Part shown: one piece after another, positions 27,153 through 34,846 of the stretch
How positions within the stretch are numbered: position 1 is the stretch's first letter
How the letters are laid out: the number at the start of each line of letters is the position of its first letter
The notes under the pieces: model-generated
What the model was told of the DNA's origin: nothing
Databases searched by the model: none
The model's input: only the letters and a program-made list of their open reading frames with translations
Source of the DNA: a bacterium HR28
Lineage (GTDB): Bacteria; Chloroflexota; Chloroflexia; Thermomicrobiales; Thermomicrobiaceae
Direction: 5' to 3'
Length of the DNA stretch: 64,000 nt
Assembly: GCA_002898255.1 (NCBI GenBank)
Contig: BEIE01000003.1
Span: 62,001-126,000 of the forward strand
Made by a program: the position numbers and the translations under genes

Positions 27153-28313
27153 TCAGACCACAGCTTCTTCAGGAAGTTCTTCCTCGAATTGAGTACCGAG
27201 GCGTGGTGCGTCGTACGCCTGACCGAGCAGATGGTGATACGGGACACCGGAGAAGAAGTGATGGCTGCGTGTGGGGAAGTCGGTGCCTGGTGCCCATTCA
27301 CGGCGCTGCAAGTCGATATAGGCCTGCTCCTGGCGAGCAGCGAGGTCTTGCAAGAGTTCGCTGAAGCCAAGTCCCATGGCGTGCTGGGCAGCCAGAGTGA
27401 TGAAGATGAAGCGGACGCCCATCTCGCCGAGTTCGCGGAAGCTGATCGGGTTAGGATCAGTGAACCACTTGAAGGACGAGGACCAGTTGAAGGCGAAGCG
27501 AGCGTCGGGGAAGCGCTTGCGCACCTCTTCCACGAAAGTCTCGAGGGGACGGCGGTCCGAGGTGGGGAATTCACACCAGATAAGATCAGGCACACCACTG
27601 TCAAGATAGCGTAGGGCTCGCTCTATAGCGAGCGGGAGGCCACGGATTGATTCCGGTGCGTCAACTGCTGAGACACCGTCAGTGCGAGCAATGATGACGA
27701 AGTCAGGATTGCCGAGATCATCGGCCACTGCGCGCATCATCTTGAGCTTGCCGACCATTTCCTGGGCGGGAATGAGTGCCTTGCCGCCGATGTGCCCGCA
27801 GCGCTTTGGCATCACCTGGTCTTCGATGTGCGCTCCCGCCACGCCAGCAGTGACATAGAGTTCGGTCGTGCGCTGGACGTTGAACATGTTCCCATATCCA
27901 GTGTCCATATCGGCGACCACTGGGGGGATATGCAGGTGCTTGGGCGGAATACCCTTCTCAGGGTCACCGACAGCCATCGTCAGTTGGAACTTGCGGAGCG
28001 CTGAGACGATCCGACGGGCAGCGTCGGCAATTTCCACACTTGAGTAGAGGTCCATGTCGGTTGTACCGAGGTGACCGATAGCAAATGAGTAGCCGCTGAA
28101 GTAGACAGCGGGAAAGCCGTAGTACATCACAAGCTGTGCCCCGTGCGGATCGAACACGCCGGGTGCGAAGACGAATGGCAGCGTTTCGAGAAGTTGGCGC
28201 AGGCGCGTGCTTGGGTGCACCCAACGAGAAGCGGGCACCCGGTATCCGGGTGGCAGCAATGGGGTCTCACGGAGTTCTTCAGGATTGGCGACCGGTTGGG
28301 GCAACGACCACAT
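27153..28313 (-). CDS. aceA: Isocitrate lyase (short form)
   Basis: 386 residues from ATG 28313, with GGGAGG six bases upstream. It cleaves isocitrate to succinate and glyoxylate. The signature KRCGH (PKRCGHIGGK, about 165-174) carries the catalytic cysteine. Also seen are YFSGYS near the substrate pocket, VVADMDTGYGN for Mg binding and FVIIARTDGVSA. It is shorter than the E. coli enzyme (434) because an inserted segment is missing; the related PEP mutase/2-methylisocitrate lyase fold lacks this KRCGH context. It sits upstream of malate synthase and is divergent from a LysR regulator. Confidence 0.93.
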   Translation of the reverse strand: MWSLPQPVANPEELRETPLLPPGYRVPASRWVHPSTRLRQLLETLPFVFAPGVFDPHGAQLVMYYGFPAVYFSGYSFAIGHLGTTDMDLYSSVEIADAARRIVSALRKFQLTMAVGDPEKGIPPKHLHIPPVVADMDTGYGNMFNVQRTTELYVTAGVAGAHIEDQVMPKRCGHIGGKALIPAQEMVGKLKMMRAVADDLGNPDFVIIARTDGVSAVDAPESIRGLPLAIERALRYLDSGVPDLIWCEFPTSDRRPLETFVEEVRKRFPDARFAFNWSSSFKWFTDPNPISFRELGEMGVRFIFITLAAQHAMGLGFSELLQDLAARQEQAYIDLQRREWAPGTDFPTRSHHFFSGVPYHHLLGQAYDAPRLGTQFEEELPEEAVV

Positions 28314-28424
28314 GGCGATCCTCCCTTCTTTTTGCTTCACACTGACGGACAAGAAGTGTTGCCGCGACCGCAGTGACGCGTAGGCGGCGAGCGAGCTGGG
28401 CGCGAGACGTGTTGTGACTGGGGA

Positions 28425-28514
28425 TCAGCGTGATACTACAGAGGAATAGGCTTTGGTGCGGTAGGCTGAGGCGACTAGGTGCGTGATCTTCCGTGCGCTG
28501 ATCTGCCTGGGCAT
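28425..28514 (-). CDS. Candidate 29-residue leader peptide upstream of isocitrate lyase
   Basis: A short open frame from ATG 28514 has a textbook GGGAGG six bases upstream and ends TGA at 28427-28425, 111 bases before the isocitrate lyase start. The peptide (MPRQISARKITHLVASAYRTKAYSSVVSR) has no recognised domain, no transmembrane segment and no run of a single amino acid. It may be a translated leader or simply a small protein. The ribosome site is the only positive evidence, so this is tentative. Confidence 0.35.
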   Translation of the reverse strand: MPRQISARKITHLVASAYRTKAYSSVVSR

Positions 28515-28542
28515 ACGATCCCTCCCTCGGATCGATAACTCC

Positions 28543-28591
28543 TGACGGAGCGGCTCCGTCACTTCACAGCATACCGATATGGGCATATAAT
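28543..28591 (+). promoter_or_regulatory. Promoter and operators of the LysR gene
   Basis: TTCACA (28563-28568) and a perfect TATAAT (28586-28591) are separated by 17 bases, about 43 bases ahead of ATG 28634. A nine-base inverted repeat with a one-base centre, TGACGGAGC/GCTCCGTCA (28543-28561), abuts the -35 box. ATATG-GG-CATAT (28577-28588) overlaps the -10 box; with T and A ends it is compatible with a LysR-type site. Both could mediate autoregulation and control of the divergent aceA. The rest of the gap from 28314 holds only the small ORF. Confidence 0.7.
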
Positions 28592-28633
28592 TCGCAATAG
28601 CACTTCGTGATGTGTTGCATAGGGGGAATCTAT

Positions 28634-29533
28634 ATGGACGTGAGTTTACGGCAGCTGCAGGTGTTCCGAGCTGTGGCGCGCCACCGCAGCTTCTCGCGTG
28701 CTGCTGAGGAGCTCGTGATCAGCCAACCGGCTGTCTCGGCCCAGATCAAGGCGCTGGAACAGATCCTGAGTGTCCCGCTCTTCCAGCGTACCGGGCGAGG
28801 GGTCGAGTTAACCGAAGCGGGACGCCAACTCCTCCCGTACGCCGAGCGGATGCTCGATCTTTTGGACGAAGCGTTGAGTGCGGTACGCGAGCTGCGTTGC
28901 GCCCAGCGTGGTCAAGTACGGGTGGCTGCCAGTACAACAGCGGGCATCTACGTCGTCCCCAAGGCGCTCGGTGCCTTTCACCGTGCCTATCCTGGTGTGG
29001 AACTCTCGCTTGACGTGCTCAATCGCTTTGCCGTTCACCAACGGCTGCTCGCCGGGGACGCCGATCTCGCTATTATGGGACTGATCGAGGATCCACAAGA
29101 CCTGGAAATCGCTCAGTTCCTGCCGAACGAACTTGTTGTCATTGCCTCGCCTCGCCATCCACTGGCGCGCCGTCATCAAATTCCGCTCGAGGAGATTGCC
29201 CGCGAGCCGTTCCTCGTGCGGGAGATCGGCTCCGGAACGCGAGCCGATACCGAACGCATCTTTGCTGAAGCGGGTTTCCCGATTCGCGTGGCGATGGAGC
29301 TCCGGAGCAACGGTGCCATTAAGCAAGCTGTCGCTGCGGATCTTGGCGTAGCCGTTATGCCACGTGATGCGATTGGGCTCGAACTCGAGACTGGACGCCT
29401 CGTCATTCTTGATGTTCAGGGGTTTCCAGTGCGCCGCTGGTGGTCACTCGTGCGACGCGCCGGACGCCCGGTCTCGGCTGCGGCGGATGCTCTGTGGCAC
29501 TTCCTCCTACAGTACCGTTTGCAGGTGCACTGA
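28634..29533 (+). CDS. LysR-family transcriptional regulator, divergent from isocitrate lyase
   Basis: 299 residues from ATG 28634, with AGGGGGAA upstream. The N-terminal winged helix is canonical (SLRQLQVFRAVARHRSFSRAAEELVISQPAVSAQIKALEQ). The effector domain follows from about residue 90 (VRVAASTTAGIYVVPKALGAFHRAYPGVELSLD). It resembles the CbbR/CysL group. LysR proteins usually regulate the divergently transcribed neighbour, here aceA-aceB, so glyoxylate shunt control is plausible. The effector is unknown. Confidence 0.9.
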   Translation: MDVSLRQLQVFRAVARHRSFSRAAEELVISQPAVSAQIKALEQILSVPLFQRTGRGVELTEAGRQLLPYAERMLDLLDEALSAVRELRCAQRGQVRVAASTTAGIYVVPKALGAFHRAYPGVELSLDVLNRFAVHQRLLAGDADLAIMGLIEDPQDLEIAQFLPNELVVIASPRHPLARRHQIPLEEIAREPFLVREIGSGTRADTERIFAEAGFPIRVAMELRSNGAIKQAVAADLGVAVMPRDAIGLELETGRLVILDVQGFPVRRWWSLVRRAGRPVSAAADALWHFLLQYRLQVH

Positions 29534-29536
29534 CTC

Positions 29537-30376
29537 TCAAGTCAGGTTCGGTAACGGTGGGTGCTCGAGTCCGAGGAGATCCATGAGGAGCACGGCGTTG
29601 CGTGGCCCTTGATTTCCGTAATTGGTATTGAAGAAGACGTGCACCTCCTGCGCTTCAGCAGCAGCCCGGAGCAGCTTTGGCCGCCACTCTTCGAGTTCCT
29701 CCTGGCGGTACTCCCAGTTGAAGCGCTCGCCTGTCTTGCCCGTGAAACGGTACCAAGTCTCGGCATTTCGACCGTGGAAACGAACGACCGCGAGGCGGGG
29801 ATTGGTCACAGCATAGATCGGTGGAACACAGCCGACTCCGATCTGTGGCTCGTCGACCATCGTGTAGCTCAAGCCCGCCTCCCTGAGCAGTTCCAAAGTC
29901 TGGTGGGCATGGCGCTCATCTAACCAGTCGCGTCGCCGGAACTCGACCGAGATTGACAGGCCAGGGAAGAGTTCTGGCAACAGGCGTAGATACTCCCGGT
30001 GTTCCTCGGTATTGCGATACGACGGCGGAAACTGGAACGTGATCGCTCCCAACTTCCCCGCAGCGATCAGCGGCTCGATCGCGTCAAGGAAGCGAGCAGC
30101 GATCTCGCTATCCGGAACCGGCGCTTCCCCGCCAGGCTGTTCGGGTGTCGCGGTAAGCTGGCGCGGCGGCTTCACATCGAAGACAAACTCAGGGGGAGTG
30201 CGCTCAACCCAGCCTTGTACCACTCGGCGCGATGGGATGGCATAGTATGTCGAATTCACCTCAACGATGGGGAAGTAGCGGGCGTAAAAGCGCAACCGCT
30301 CGCGGTCAGGGATATTCGGCGGATAGAATCCCTCGTGGTCAGTCCAGGACGACGTCCCGACGAGGATGCGGCTCAT
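29537..30376 (-). CDS. DUF72 family protein (YecE-like)
   Basis: 279 residues from ATG 30376, with GGAGG seven bases upstream. Upstream codons in the same frame look like shadow sequence. The family signatures are GTSSWTD at the N-terminus, FPIVEVNSTYYAIPS, FVFDVKPPRQLT, LGAITFQFPPSY, SVEFRRRDWL and RFHGRNAETWY. DUF72 folds as a TIM-barrel-like domain of unknown function. The gene converges on the LysR gene with three bases between them. No catalytic assignment can be made. Confidence 0.9.
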   Translation of the reverse strand: MSRILVGTSSWTDHEGFYPPNIPDRERLRFYARYFPIVEVNSTYYAIPSRRVVQGWVERTPPEFVFDVKPPRQLTATPEQPGGEAPVPDSEIAARFLDAIEPLIAAGKLGAITFQFPPSYRNTEEHREYLRLLPELFPGLSISVEFRRRDWLDERHAHQTLELLREAGLSYTMVDEPQIGVGCVPPIYAVTNPRLAVVRFHGRNAETWYRFTGKTGERFNWEYRQEELEEWRPKLLRAAAEAQEVHVFFNTNYGNQGPRNAVLLMDLLGLEHPPLPNLT

Positions 30377-30480
30377 TCTTGCCTCCAGGCACGATCCTAT
30401 CACACAGGTGACATGGCAGCAGAGTGCCTGATGGTTTACGCTTCGGCCAGGAATAGTGCGAGACGGGAAGGGGGAACCCG

Positions 30481-31176
30481 ATGCCAATTCTCTCGCCAGC
30501 AGACCAGGAATACCTGCGCCAGGTGTTCGCCGAACGCCTGCGGGATCCTGTAACAATCGTCCTTTTCACGCAGCGTGTTACCCAGATTCGTATTCCAGGG
30601 TATGAATGCGCAACCTGCCGTGAGACGAACCAACTTCTCGAAGAAGTGGCTGCGCTCTCCGACAAGATTACGTTGGAGATGCACGACCTCCTGCAAGATG
30701 CCGAGTTGGCTCAGCAGGCTGGTGTCGAGGAGATCCCGGCGATCATTTTGAAGGGCCACAATAAGGGGACGGTGCGATTCATCGGCGTCCCCGCTGGCTA
30801 TGAGTTCGCAACGCTGATCGAGGATATTATCGAGGTTTCGCGTGGTACCACCGAACTCAGTCCCTTGAGCCGTGAGACGCTTGCCAAGCTTGCCCAACCG
30901 GTTCATATCAAGGTCTTTGTCACCCCCACCTGACCATACTGTCCAAGTGTCGCCAGGTTGGCGCACATGATGGCAATTGAAAGTGACAAGGTCACTGCCG
31001 ACGTCGTCGAAGTGAGCGAGTTCCCGCATATTGCACAGCGCTATCGGATCTTCGCAGTGCCCAAGGTCGTCATCAATGAGTCGCTAGAGTTCGAGGGAGC
31101 TCGACCGGAAGCCGCCTTTGTTGCGATGGTTGAGTCGGTGGCAGGTCGACAGGACGAGGAGACACCGCAAGGCTGA
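30481..31176 (+). CDS. Two-domain thioredoxin-fold oxidoreductase (PDO/glutaredoxin-like), probable selenoprotein with in-frame TGA (Sec)
   Basis: 231 residues if TGA at 30931-30933 is read as selenocysteine. Start ATG 30481 follows AAGGGGGAA. Two thioredoxin folds are visible, as in protein disulfide oxidoreductase. The first has the active site C43-A-T-C46 and a cis-Pro loop EEIPAI. The second has VHIKVFVTPT, then TGA, then PYCPSVARLAHMMAIE, and a cis-Pro loop FAVPKVVIN. Known PDOs read FVTPTCPYCP here, so the TGA replaces exactly the first active-site cysteine, giving U151-P-Y-C154. Downstream codons keep frame and homology to the stop at 31174-31176. A SECIS-like hairpin follows the TGA, and selB is at 40923-42818. 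Taken as ordinary stops, the gene would be two fragments (30481-30933 and 30958-31176). A nonsense mutation or sequencing error is the alternative but would not explain the hairpin or Cys alignment. Confidence 0.87.
30947..30966 (+). promoter_or_regulatory. SECIS-like hairpin for selenocysteine insertion
   Basis: Thirteen bases after the TGA the RNA can fold as GUG - bulged U - CGCCA - GGU loop - UGGCG - CAC: a 3-bp lower stem (30947-30949 with 30964-30966), bulged U at 30950, a 5-bp upper stem (30951-30955 with 30959-30963) and loop GGU (30956-30958). This mirrors the E. coli fdhF element, which has a bulged U and a loop containing GGUC bound by SelB. The loop begins 22 bases past the UGA, inside the usual bacterial range. 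All of it is also coding sequence. Confidence 0.83.
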
Positions 31177-31187
31177 CAGACGCTCTG

Positions 31188-32663
31188 ATGCGACAGTCTC
31201 AATGGGACGCGGTCGTCGTCGGCTCTGGTCCGAACGGACTGGCGGCGGCGATTGCGCTTGCGCGCAACCAGCGGCGCGTGCTCGTCCTTGAGGGGCAGGA
31301 ACGGATCGGAGGAGGACTGCGAACAGATCCCAGCATCGTGCCCGGCTGCCGACACGATCACTGTGCGACGGTGGTGCCACTCGCAGCGGCCTCGCCATTC
31401 TTCCGTGCGATCGGTCTTCCAGAACGCTTAGTCTGGGTTCGTTCTCCTGCGGCGCTTGCTCATCCGTTCGATGACGGAAGCGCGGTCCTGCTCTGGCAAG
31501 ATCTGGAGCGCACCGCGGACGAGCTCGGGGAGGATCGAGGAAGGTATCGCGCACTTTTTCAACCCTTACTCGAGCGTGGCGATGCGCTGCTCGCGACGCT
31601 GCTTTCTCCTGCTCCCGGAGTAATACGTTTTCCAGAATTTCCGGTACCTTGGAGCGCACTCCTGCACTTCGCTCGGGAGGGCACGCGCTCGGCAATCCAT
31701 TTGTGCCAGCAGTTTCGAACCGAACAGGCACGGGCATTGCTTGCCGGCCTCGCTGCGCACAGCACGCTGCCGCTCGAACGTGTGCCCTCAGCCGCCTTTG
31801 CCCTGGTGCTCGCGCTGTGCGCGCATCTGGTCGGTTGGCCATTGCTGCGAGGCGGCACAGCGCAACTTGCCGCTCGTTTGATCGACGAACTCGCTGCCTG
31901 GGGTGGAAGACTTCAGAGCGGGTATCCAGTACATCGACTTACGGAGATCCCCCCGGCTCGCGCAGTGCTACTCGACCTGGTTCCGAAAAATGCGCTTGCG
32001 CTCGTCGGTCAGCGCTGGCCCCGCTGGTATCGCCAGCAGCTGGCGCGTTTCCGGCATGGCCCTGGTGTCTTCAAGATCGACTGGCTGCTCCGAGACGAGA
32101 TTCCCTGGCGGGCCACAGCGTGCGCTCTTGCCGCGACCGTTCATCTTGGTGGGACAGCGGAGGAAATCGCTGCGGCAGAACGAGCGGTAGTGAATGGCCG
32201 AATGCCGGAGCGACCGTTCGTGATTCTCGTTCAGCCAAGCCAATTTGACCAGAGCCGCACGTTGGCCGGGGTGGCTGTTGCCTGGGGATACTGTCACGTG
32301 CCGAACGGCTGGCAGGGAGACGCGACGGACGTGATCGAGCGCCAGGTGGAACGGTTCGCTCCCGGGTTCCGCTCGCGGATTCTCGCTCGTCGGGCATGGG
32401 GCCCGCACGATTTGGAGATGAGGAATCCGAACCTTGTAGGTGGTGATCTTGGGGCCGGTTGGCCGACGCTCCGTCAGTTGTTTGCGCGTCCCTCCTGGTG
32501 GCCGTGGCCACCATATCGGACTCCCGACCCGGCGCTGTTTTTCTGTAGCGCGTCGACGCCACCCGGTGGTGGAGTCCATGGTCTGTGCGGGTACTGGGCC
32601 GCGCGGTGGGTGGGTCGTTGGCTCCAGCGCCTGGATCGAGTGGATCGGCTGAAATCGACTTGA
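31188..32663 (+). CDS. FAD-dependent oxidoreductase, phytoene desaturase-like
   Basis: 491 residues from ATG 31188, 11 bases after the selenoprotein stop, so probably co-transcribed. The N-terminus has a dinucleotide-binding fold: VVVGSGPNGLAAAIALARNQRRVLVLEGQERIGGGLRT, i.e. GxGxxG and the GG-motif of the CrtI/PYROXD2 group. The C-terminal part (GGGVHGLCGYWAA) matches the closing FAD motif of the same group. Members include carotenoid desaturases and uncharacterised dehydrogenases; no other carotenoid gene is adjacent, so the substrate is open. Confidence 0.82.
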   Translation: MRQSQWDAVVVGSGPNGLAAAIALARNQRRVLVLEGQERIGGGLRTDPSIVPGCRHDHCATVVPLAAASPFFRAIGLPERLVWVRSPAALAHPFDDGSAVLLWQDLERTADELGEDRGRYRALFQPLLERGDALLATLLSPAPGVIRFPEFPVPWSALLHFAREGTRSAIHLCQQFRTEQARALLAGLAAHSTLPLERVPSAAFALVLALCAHLVGWPLLRGGTAQLAARLIDELAAWGGRLQSGYPVHRLTEIPPARAVLLDLVPKNALALVGQRWPRWYRQQLARFRHGPGVFKIDWLLRDEIPWRATACALAATVHLGGTAEEIAAAERAVVNGRMPERPFVILVQPSQFDQSRTLAGVAVAWGYCHVPNGWQGDATDVIERQVERFAPGFRSRILARRAWGPHDLEMRNPNLVGGDLGAGWPTLRQLFARPSWWPWPPYRTPDPALFFCSASTPPGGGVHGLCGYWAARWVGRWLQRLDRVDRLKST

Positions 32664-32752
32664 TGGGGCCTGTTACAGCGCGTCGATCCCGCGTCTTGTC
32701 GGCCAGGGGAATCATCTCGAGGACCACCTCTGTGGGAGAAGTGCCGAGTGAG

Positions 32753-32781
32753 TTGACGAACGACGCAGCGCGCCGTAGACT
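32753..32781 (+). promoter_or_regulatory. Promoter of the riboflavin operon
   Basis: TTGACG (32753-32758) and TAGACT (32776-32781) are 17 bases apart. The predicted start, about 32788, lies just before the FMN aptamer at 32793, which is the usual arrangement for a riboswitch-led transcript. Confidence 0.75.
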
Positions 32782-32792
32782 GGGCAGTGCAA

Positions 32793-32934
32793 GACCTTCG
32801 GGGCAGGGTGAGGCGCGAAGCGCCAATTCCCGACCGGCGGTAAAGCCCGCGAGCGGCCAATGGCCGCAGGATCCGGTGAGGCGCCAACGGCGCCAATTCC
32901 GGGGCCGACGGTATAGTCCGGATGGGAGAAGGTC
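32793..32934 (+). ncRNA. FMN riboswitch (RFN element)
   Basis: The conserved FMN aptamer is easily recognised: P1 GACCTTC (32793-32799) with GAAGGTC (32928-32934), the block GGGGCAGGGTGA, ATTCCCGACCGGCGGT, AAGCCCGCGAGC, GATCCGGTGA, and ATTCCGGGGCCGACGGTATAG ending GTCCGGATGGGAGAAGG. It binds FMN in the nascent transcript and turns off riboflavin synthesis genes when FMN is abundant. Paired variable arms (GGCGCgaaGCGCC and GGCGCCaacGGCGCC) are intact. It precedes ribD-ribE-ribBA-ribH. Confidence 0.96.
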
Positions 32935-32982
32935 GTTGTTCCGGTCGTTCGCACCGGTCTCTCAGCGACTTCGACCGATCCT

Positions 32983-33015
32983 GAACCCGGGGGCTCTGCC
33001 ACCCGGGTTCTTCGT
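32983..33015 (+). terminator. Expression-platform hairpin of the FMN riboswitch
   Basis: GAACCCGGG (32983-32991) pairs with CCCGGGTTC (33002-33010) across a 10-base loop, followed by TTCGTC. It lies between the aptamer and the ribD start. It probably acts as the FMN-induced terminator, although the U tract is weak. An alternative role is to influence access to the ribosome site just downstream (GGGGCGAGGG). Confidence 0.65.
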
Positions 33016-33030
33016 CATGGGGCGAGGGAC

Positions 33031-34185
33031 GTGAGCGACGCGTACGCCTGCGATGTCGATCAGCAGTGGATGCGGCGAGCAATCGCCTGGGCCTGGCGTG
33101 CACAAGGACGTGTTGCCCCGAACCCGGCGGTCGGGGCGGTCCTGGTTCGCGACGGTGTTGTAGTCGGCGAAGGTTGCACGCAGCCGCCCGGCGGGCCGCA
33201 TGCAGAGATTGTCGCCATTCGTCAAGCGGGCGAGCGGGCGCGTGGAGCAACCCTTTACGTCACACTGGAACCCTGCGCCCACTACGGGCGGACTCCACCT
33301 TGTGTCGATGCGATCCTGCAAGCGGGCATTGCACGTGTGGTTGTAGCGGTTATTGATCCCTATCCAGAAGTTGCTGGGCGGGGTATAGCACGGCTCCGCG
33401 AGGCCGGTATCGTGGTCACCCTGGGGGTGGAAGCGCAGGCAGCGGCCGAGGTCAATGCTGGATATTTCAAGCGATTGCGGTATGGTTTACCGGACATCAC
33501 CTTGAAGTACGCAATGTCGCTCGATGGGCATATTGCGACGCGCAGCGGTCATTCGCGCTGGATCACCGGTCCTGAAGCACGCCGATACGCACACCAGCTG
33601 CGGGATCGCCACGACGCGATTCTGGTCGGAGTGGGAACGGTTCTTGCAGACGATCCGGAATTGACAACACGTCTCGATCCGGAGGATGCCGGCGACGGTG
33701 GTCCGCACCATCCGCTACGCGTTGTGCTCGATACGCACGCGCGGACGCCGCCGACAGCTCGCTTACTTGCTCCCGATCTCCCTGGTCGTACCCTGATCGT
33801 CACAACGGAAGCAGCCCCACCGGAACGAGTTGGAGCGCTGTGGCGCGCGGGGGCGGAGCTTGTCTTCGTTCCACAGCGCTGTGGCCGCGTTGATCTCCCG
33901 GCTGCACTGCGCGTTCTTGCCGAGCGCGGGATTAATCGAGTGCTTGTCGAGGGGGGTAGTCGCGTGCTCGGCGCGTTTTTCGACGAGGAGCTCGCCGATA
34001 GTGTGGTGGCCTTTATCGCGCCAGTGCTTATTGGCGGGGCGAACGCACCGGTCCCGCTGGCTGGGCAGGGCGTCGAAACGATGGAACAGGCTGTCCGGTT
34101 ACGAGAAATGCAAGTGCGTCAGGTTGGTACGGACGTCGTCATTGAAGGAAGACTCCGACCGCTCGAGATTCCGGAGGGCGTGTGA
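33031..34185 (+). CDS. ribD: Bifunctional riboflavin deaminase/reductase
   Basis: 384 residues from GTG 33031. The N-terminal deaminase has the zinc site H57-A-E, and EPCAHYGRTPPC with C82 and C91; it removes the amino group from the pyrimidine intermediate made by GTP cyclohydrolase II. The C-terminal reductase (from about 150; LKYAMSLDGHIATRSGHSRWITG, LVEGGSRVLGAF) reduces the ribosyl side chain with NADPH. Length and order are typical. Its stop overlaps the ribE start (TGATG). It is controlled by the FMN riboswitch just upstream. Confidence 0.96.
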   Translation: MSDAYACDVDQQWMRRAIAWAWRAQGRVAPNPAVGAVLVRDGVVVGEGCTQPPGGPHAEIVAIRQAGERARGATLYVTLEPCAHYGRTPPCVDAILQAGIARVVVAVIDPYPEVAGRGIARLREAGIVVTLGVEAQAAAEVNAGYFKRLRYGLPDITLKYAMSLDGHIATRSGHSRWITGPEARRYAHQLRDRHDAILVGVGTVLADDPELTTRLDPEDAGDGGPHHPLRVVLDTHARTPPTARLLAPDLPGRTLIVTTEAAPPERVGALWRAGAELVFVPQRCGRVDLPAALRVLAERGINRVLVEGGSRVLGAFFDEELADSVVAFIAPVLIGGANAPVPLAGQGVETMEQAVRLREMQVRQVGTDVVIEGRLRPLEIPEGV

Positions 34186-34829
34186 TGTTCACCGGTATTG
34201 TCGAGGAAATTGGTGAGGTTGTGGCGGTGCAGTCGCTCCCGGGGGGAGGGGCTCGGCTTCGCGTCCGCTGTCGGACCGTCCTGGAGGGTACTCGTGTCGG
34301 CGACAGCATCGCAGTCGAGGGTGTTTGCCTGACCGTCACGGAACTTGCCGGGGACAGCTTCCTGGTGGAGCTCCAGCCGGTGACGCTCCGCCGCTCCGCG
34401 CTCGGGTCGCTTCGGGTCGGGGATCCTGTGAATCTCGAGCGAGCCGTTCCGGTCGGTGGGCGATTCGGTGGGCACTATGTGCAAGGTCACGTTGATGCGG
34501 TTGGACGAGTGGTGCGGATGGAGCATGATGGTCCGGCGCTCGTCGTACGGATCGCTGCACCGGCGGACGTGATGCGCTACGTGGTGGAGCGAGGCTTTAT
34601 CGCGGTCGATGGGGCAAGCCTGACGGTGCAGCGACGGACAGATCATGAGTTTGAGGTCTCGCTTGTCGCCTATACCCAAGAACACATCACGTTGCCGCGG
34701 AAGCGACCGGGTGCTCCGGTGAATCTGGAGGTCGATATCGTGGCCAAATATGTCGAACAGTTCCTGCGCCTCGGCGCCGCCGACGGCCTGTCGCTGGAAG
34801 CGCTCCGCCGAGCTGGATTCGTCTCGTGA
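34185..34829 (+). CDS. ribE: Riboflavin synthase alpha chain
   Basis: 214 residues from ATG 34185, overlapping the ribD stop and preceded by GGAGGG. The N-terminus MFTGIVEEIGEV is diagnostic. The two homologous lumazine-binding barrels are visible, from residue 1 and about 98 (GHYVQGHVDAVGRV). The enzyme converts two 6,7-dimethyl-8-ribityllumazine molecules to riboflavin. The motif SIAVEGVCLTVT (about 45-56) recurs in the second half as FIAVDGASLTVQ, reflecting the internal duplication. Its end runs into the ribBA leader. Confidence 0.96.
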   Translation: MFTGIVEEIGEVVAVQSLPGGGARLRVRCRTVLEGTRVGDSIAVEGVCLTVTELAGDSFLVELQPVTLRRSALGSLRVGDPVNLERAVPVGGRFGGHYVQGHVDAVGRVVRMEHDGPALVVRIAAPADVMRYVVERGFIAVDGASLTVQRRTDHEFEVSLVAYTQEHITLPRKRPGAPVNLEVDIVAKYVEQFLRLGAADGLSLEALRRAGFVS

Positions 34830-34846
34830 AGAGAGGGAGGCGCACG

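Noticed and set aside
30934-31176. Reading 30958-31176 as a separate small gene
   Set aside because: It has no ribosome site, is in the same frame as 30481-30933 and aligns to the second half of one thioredoxin-fold protein, so selenocysteine readthrough explains it better.
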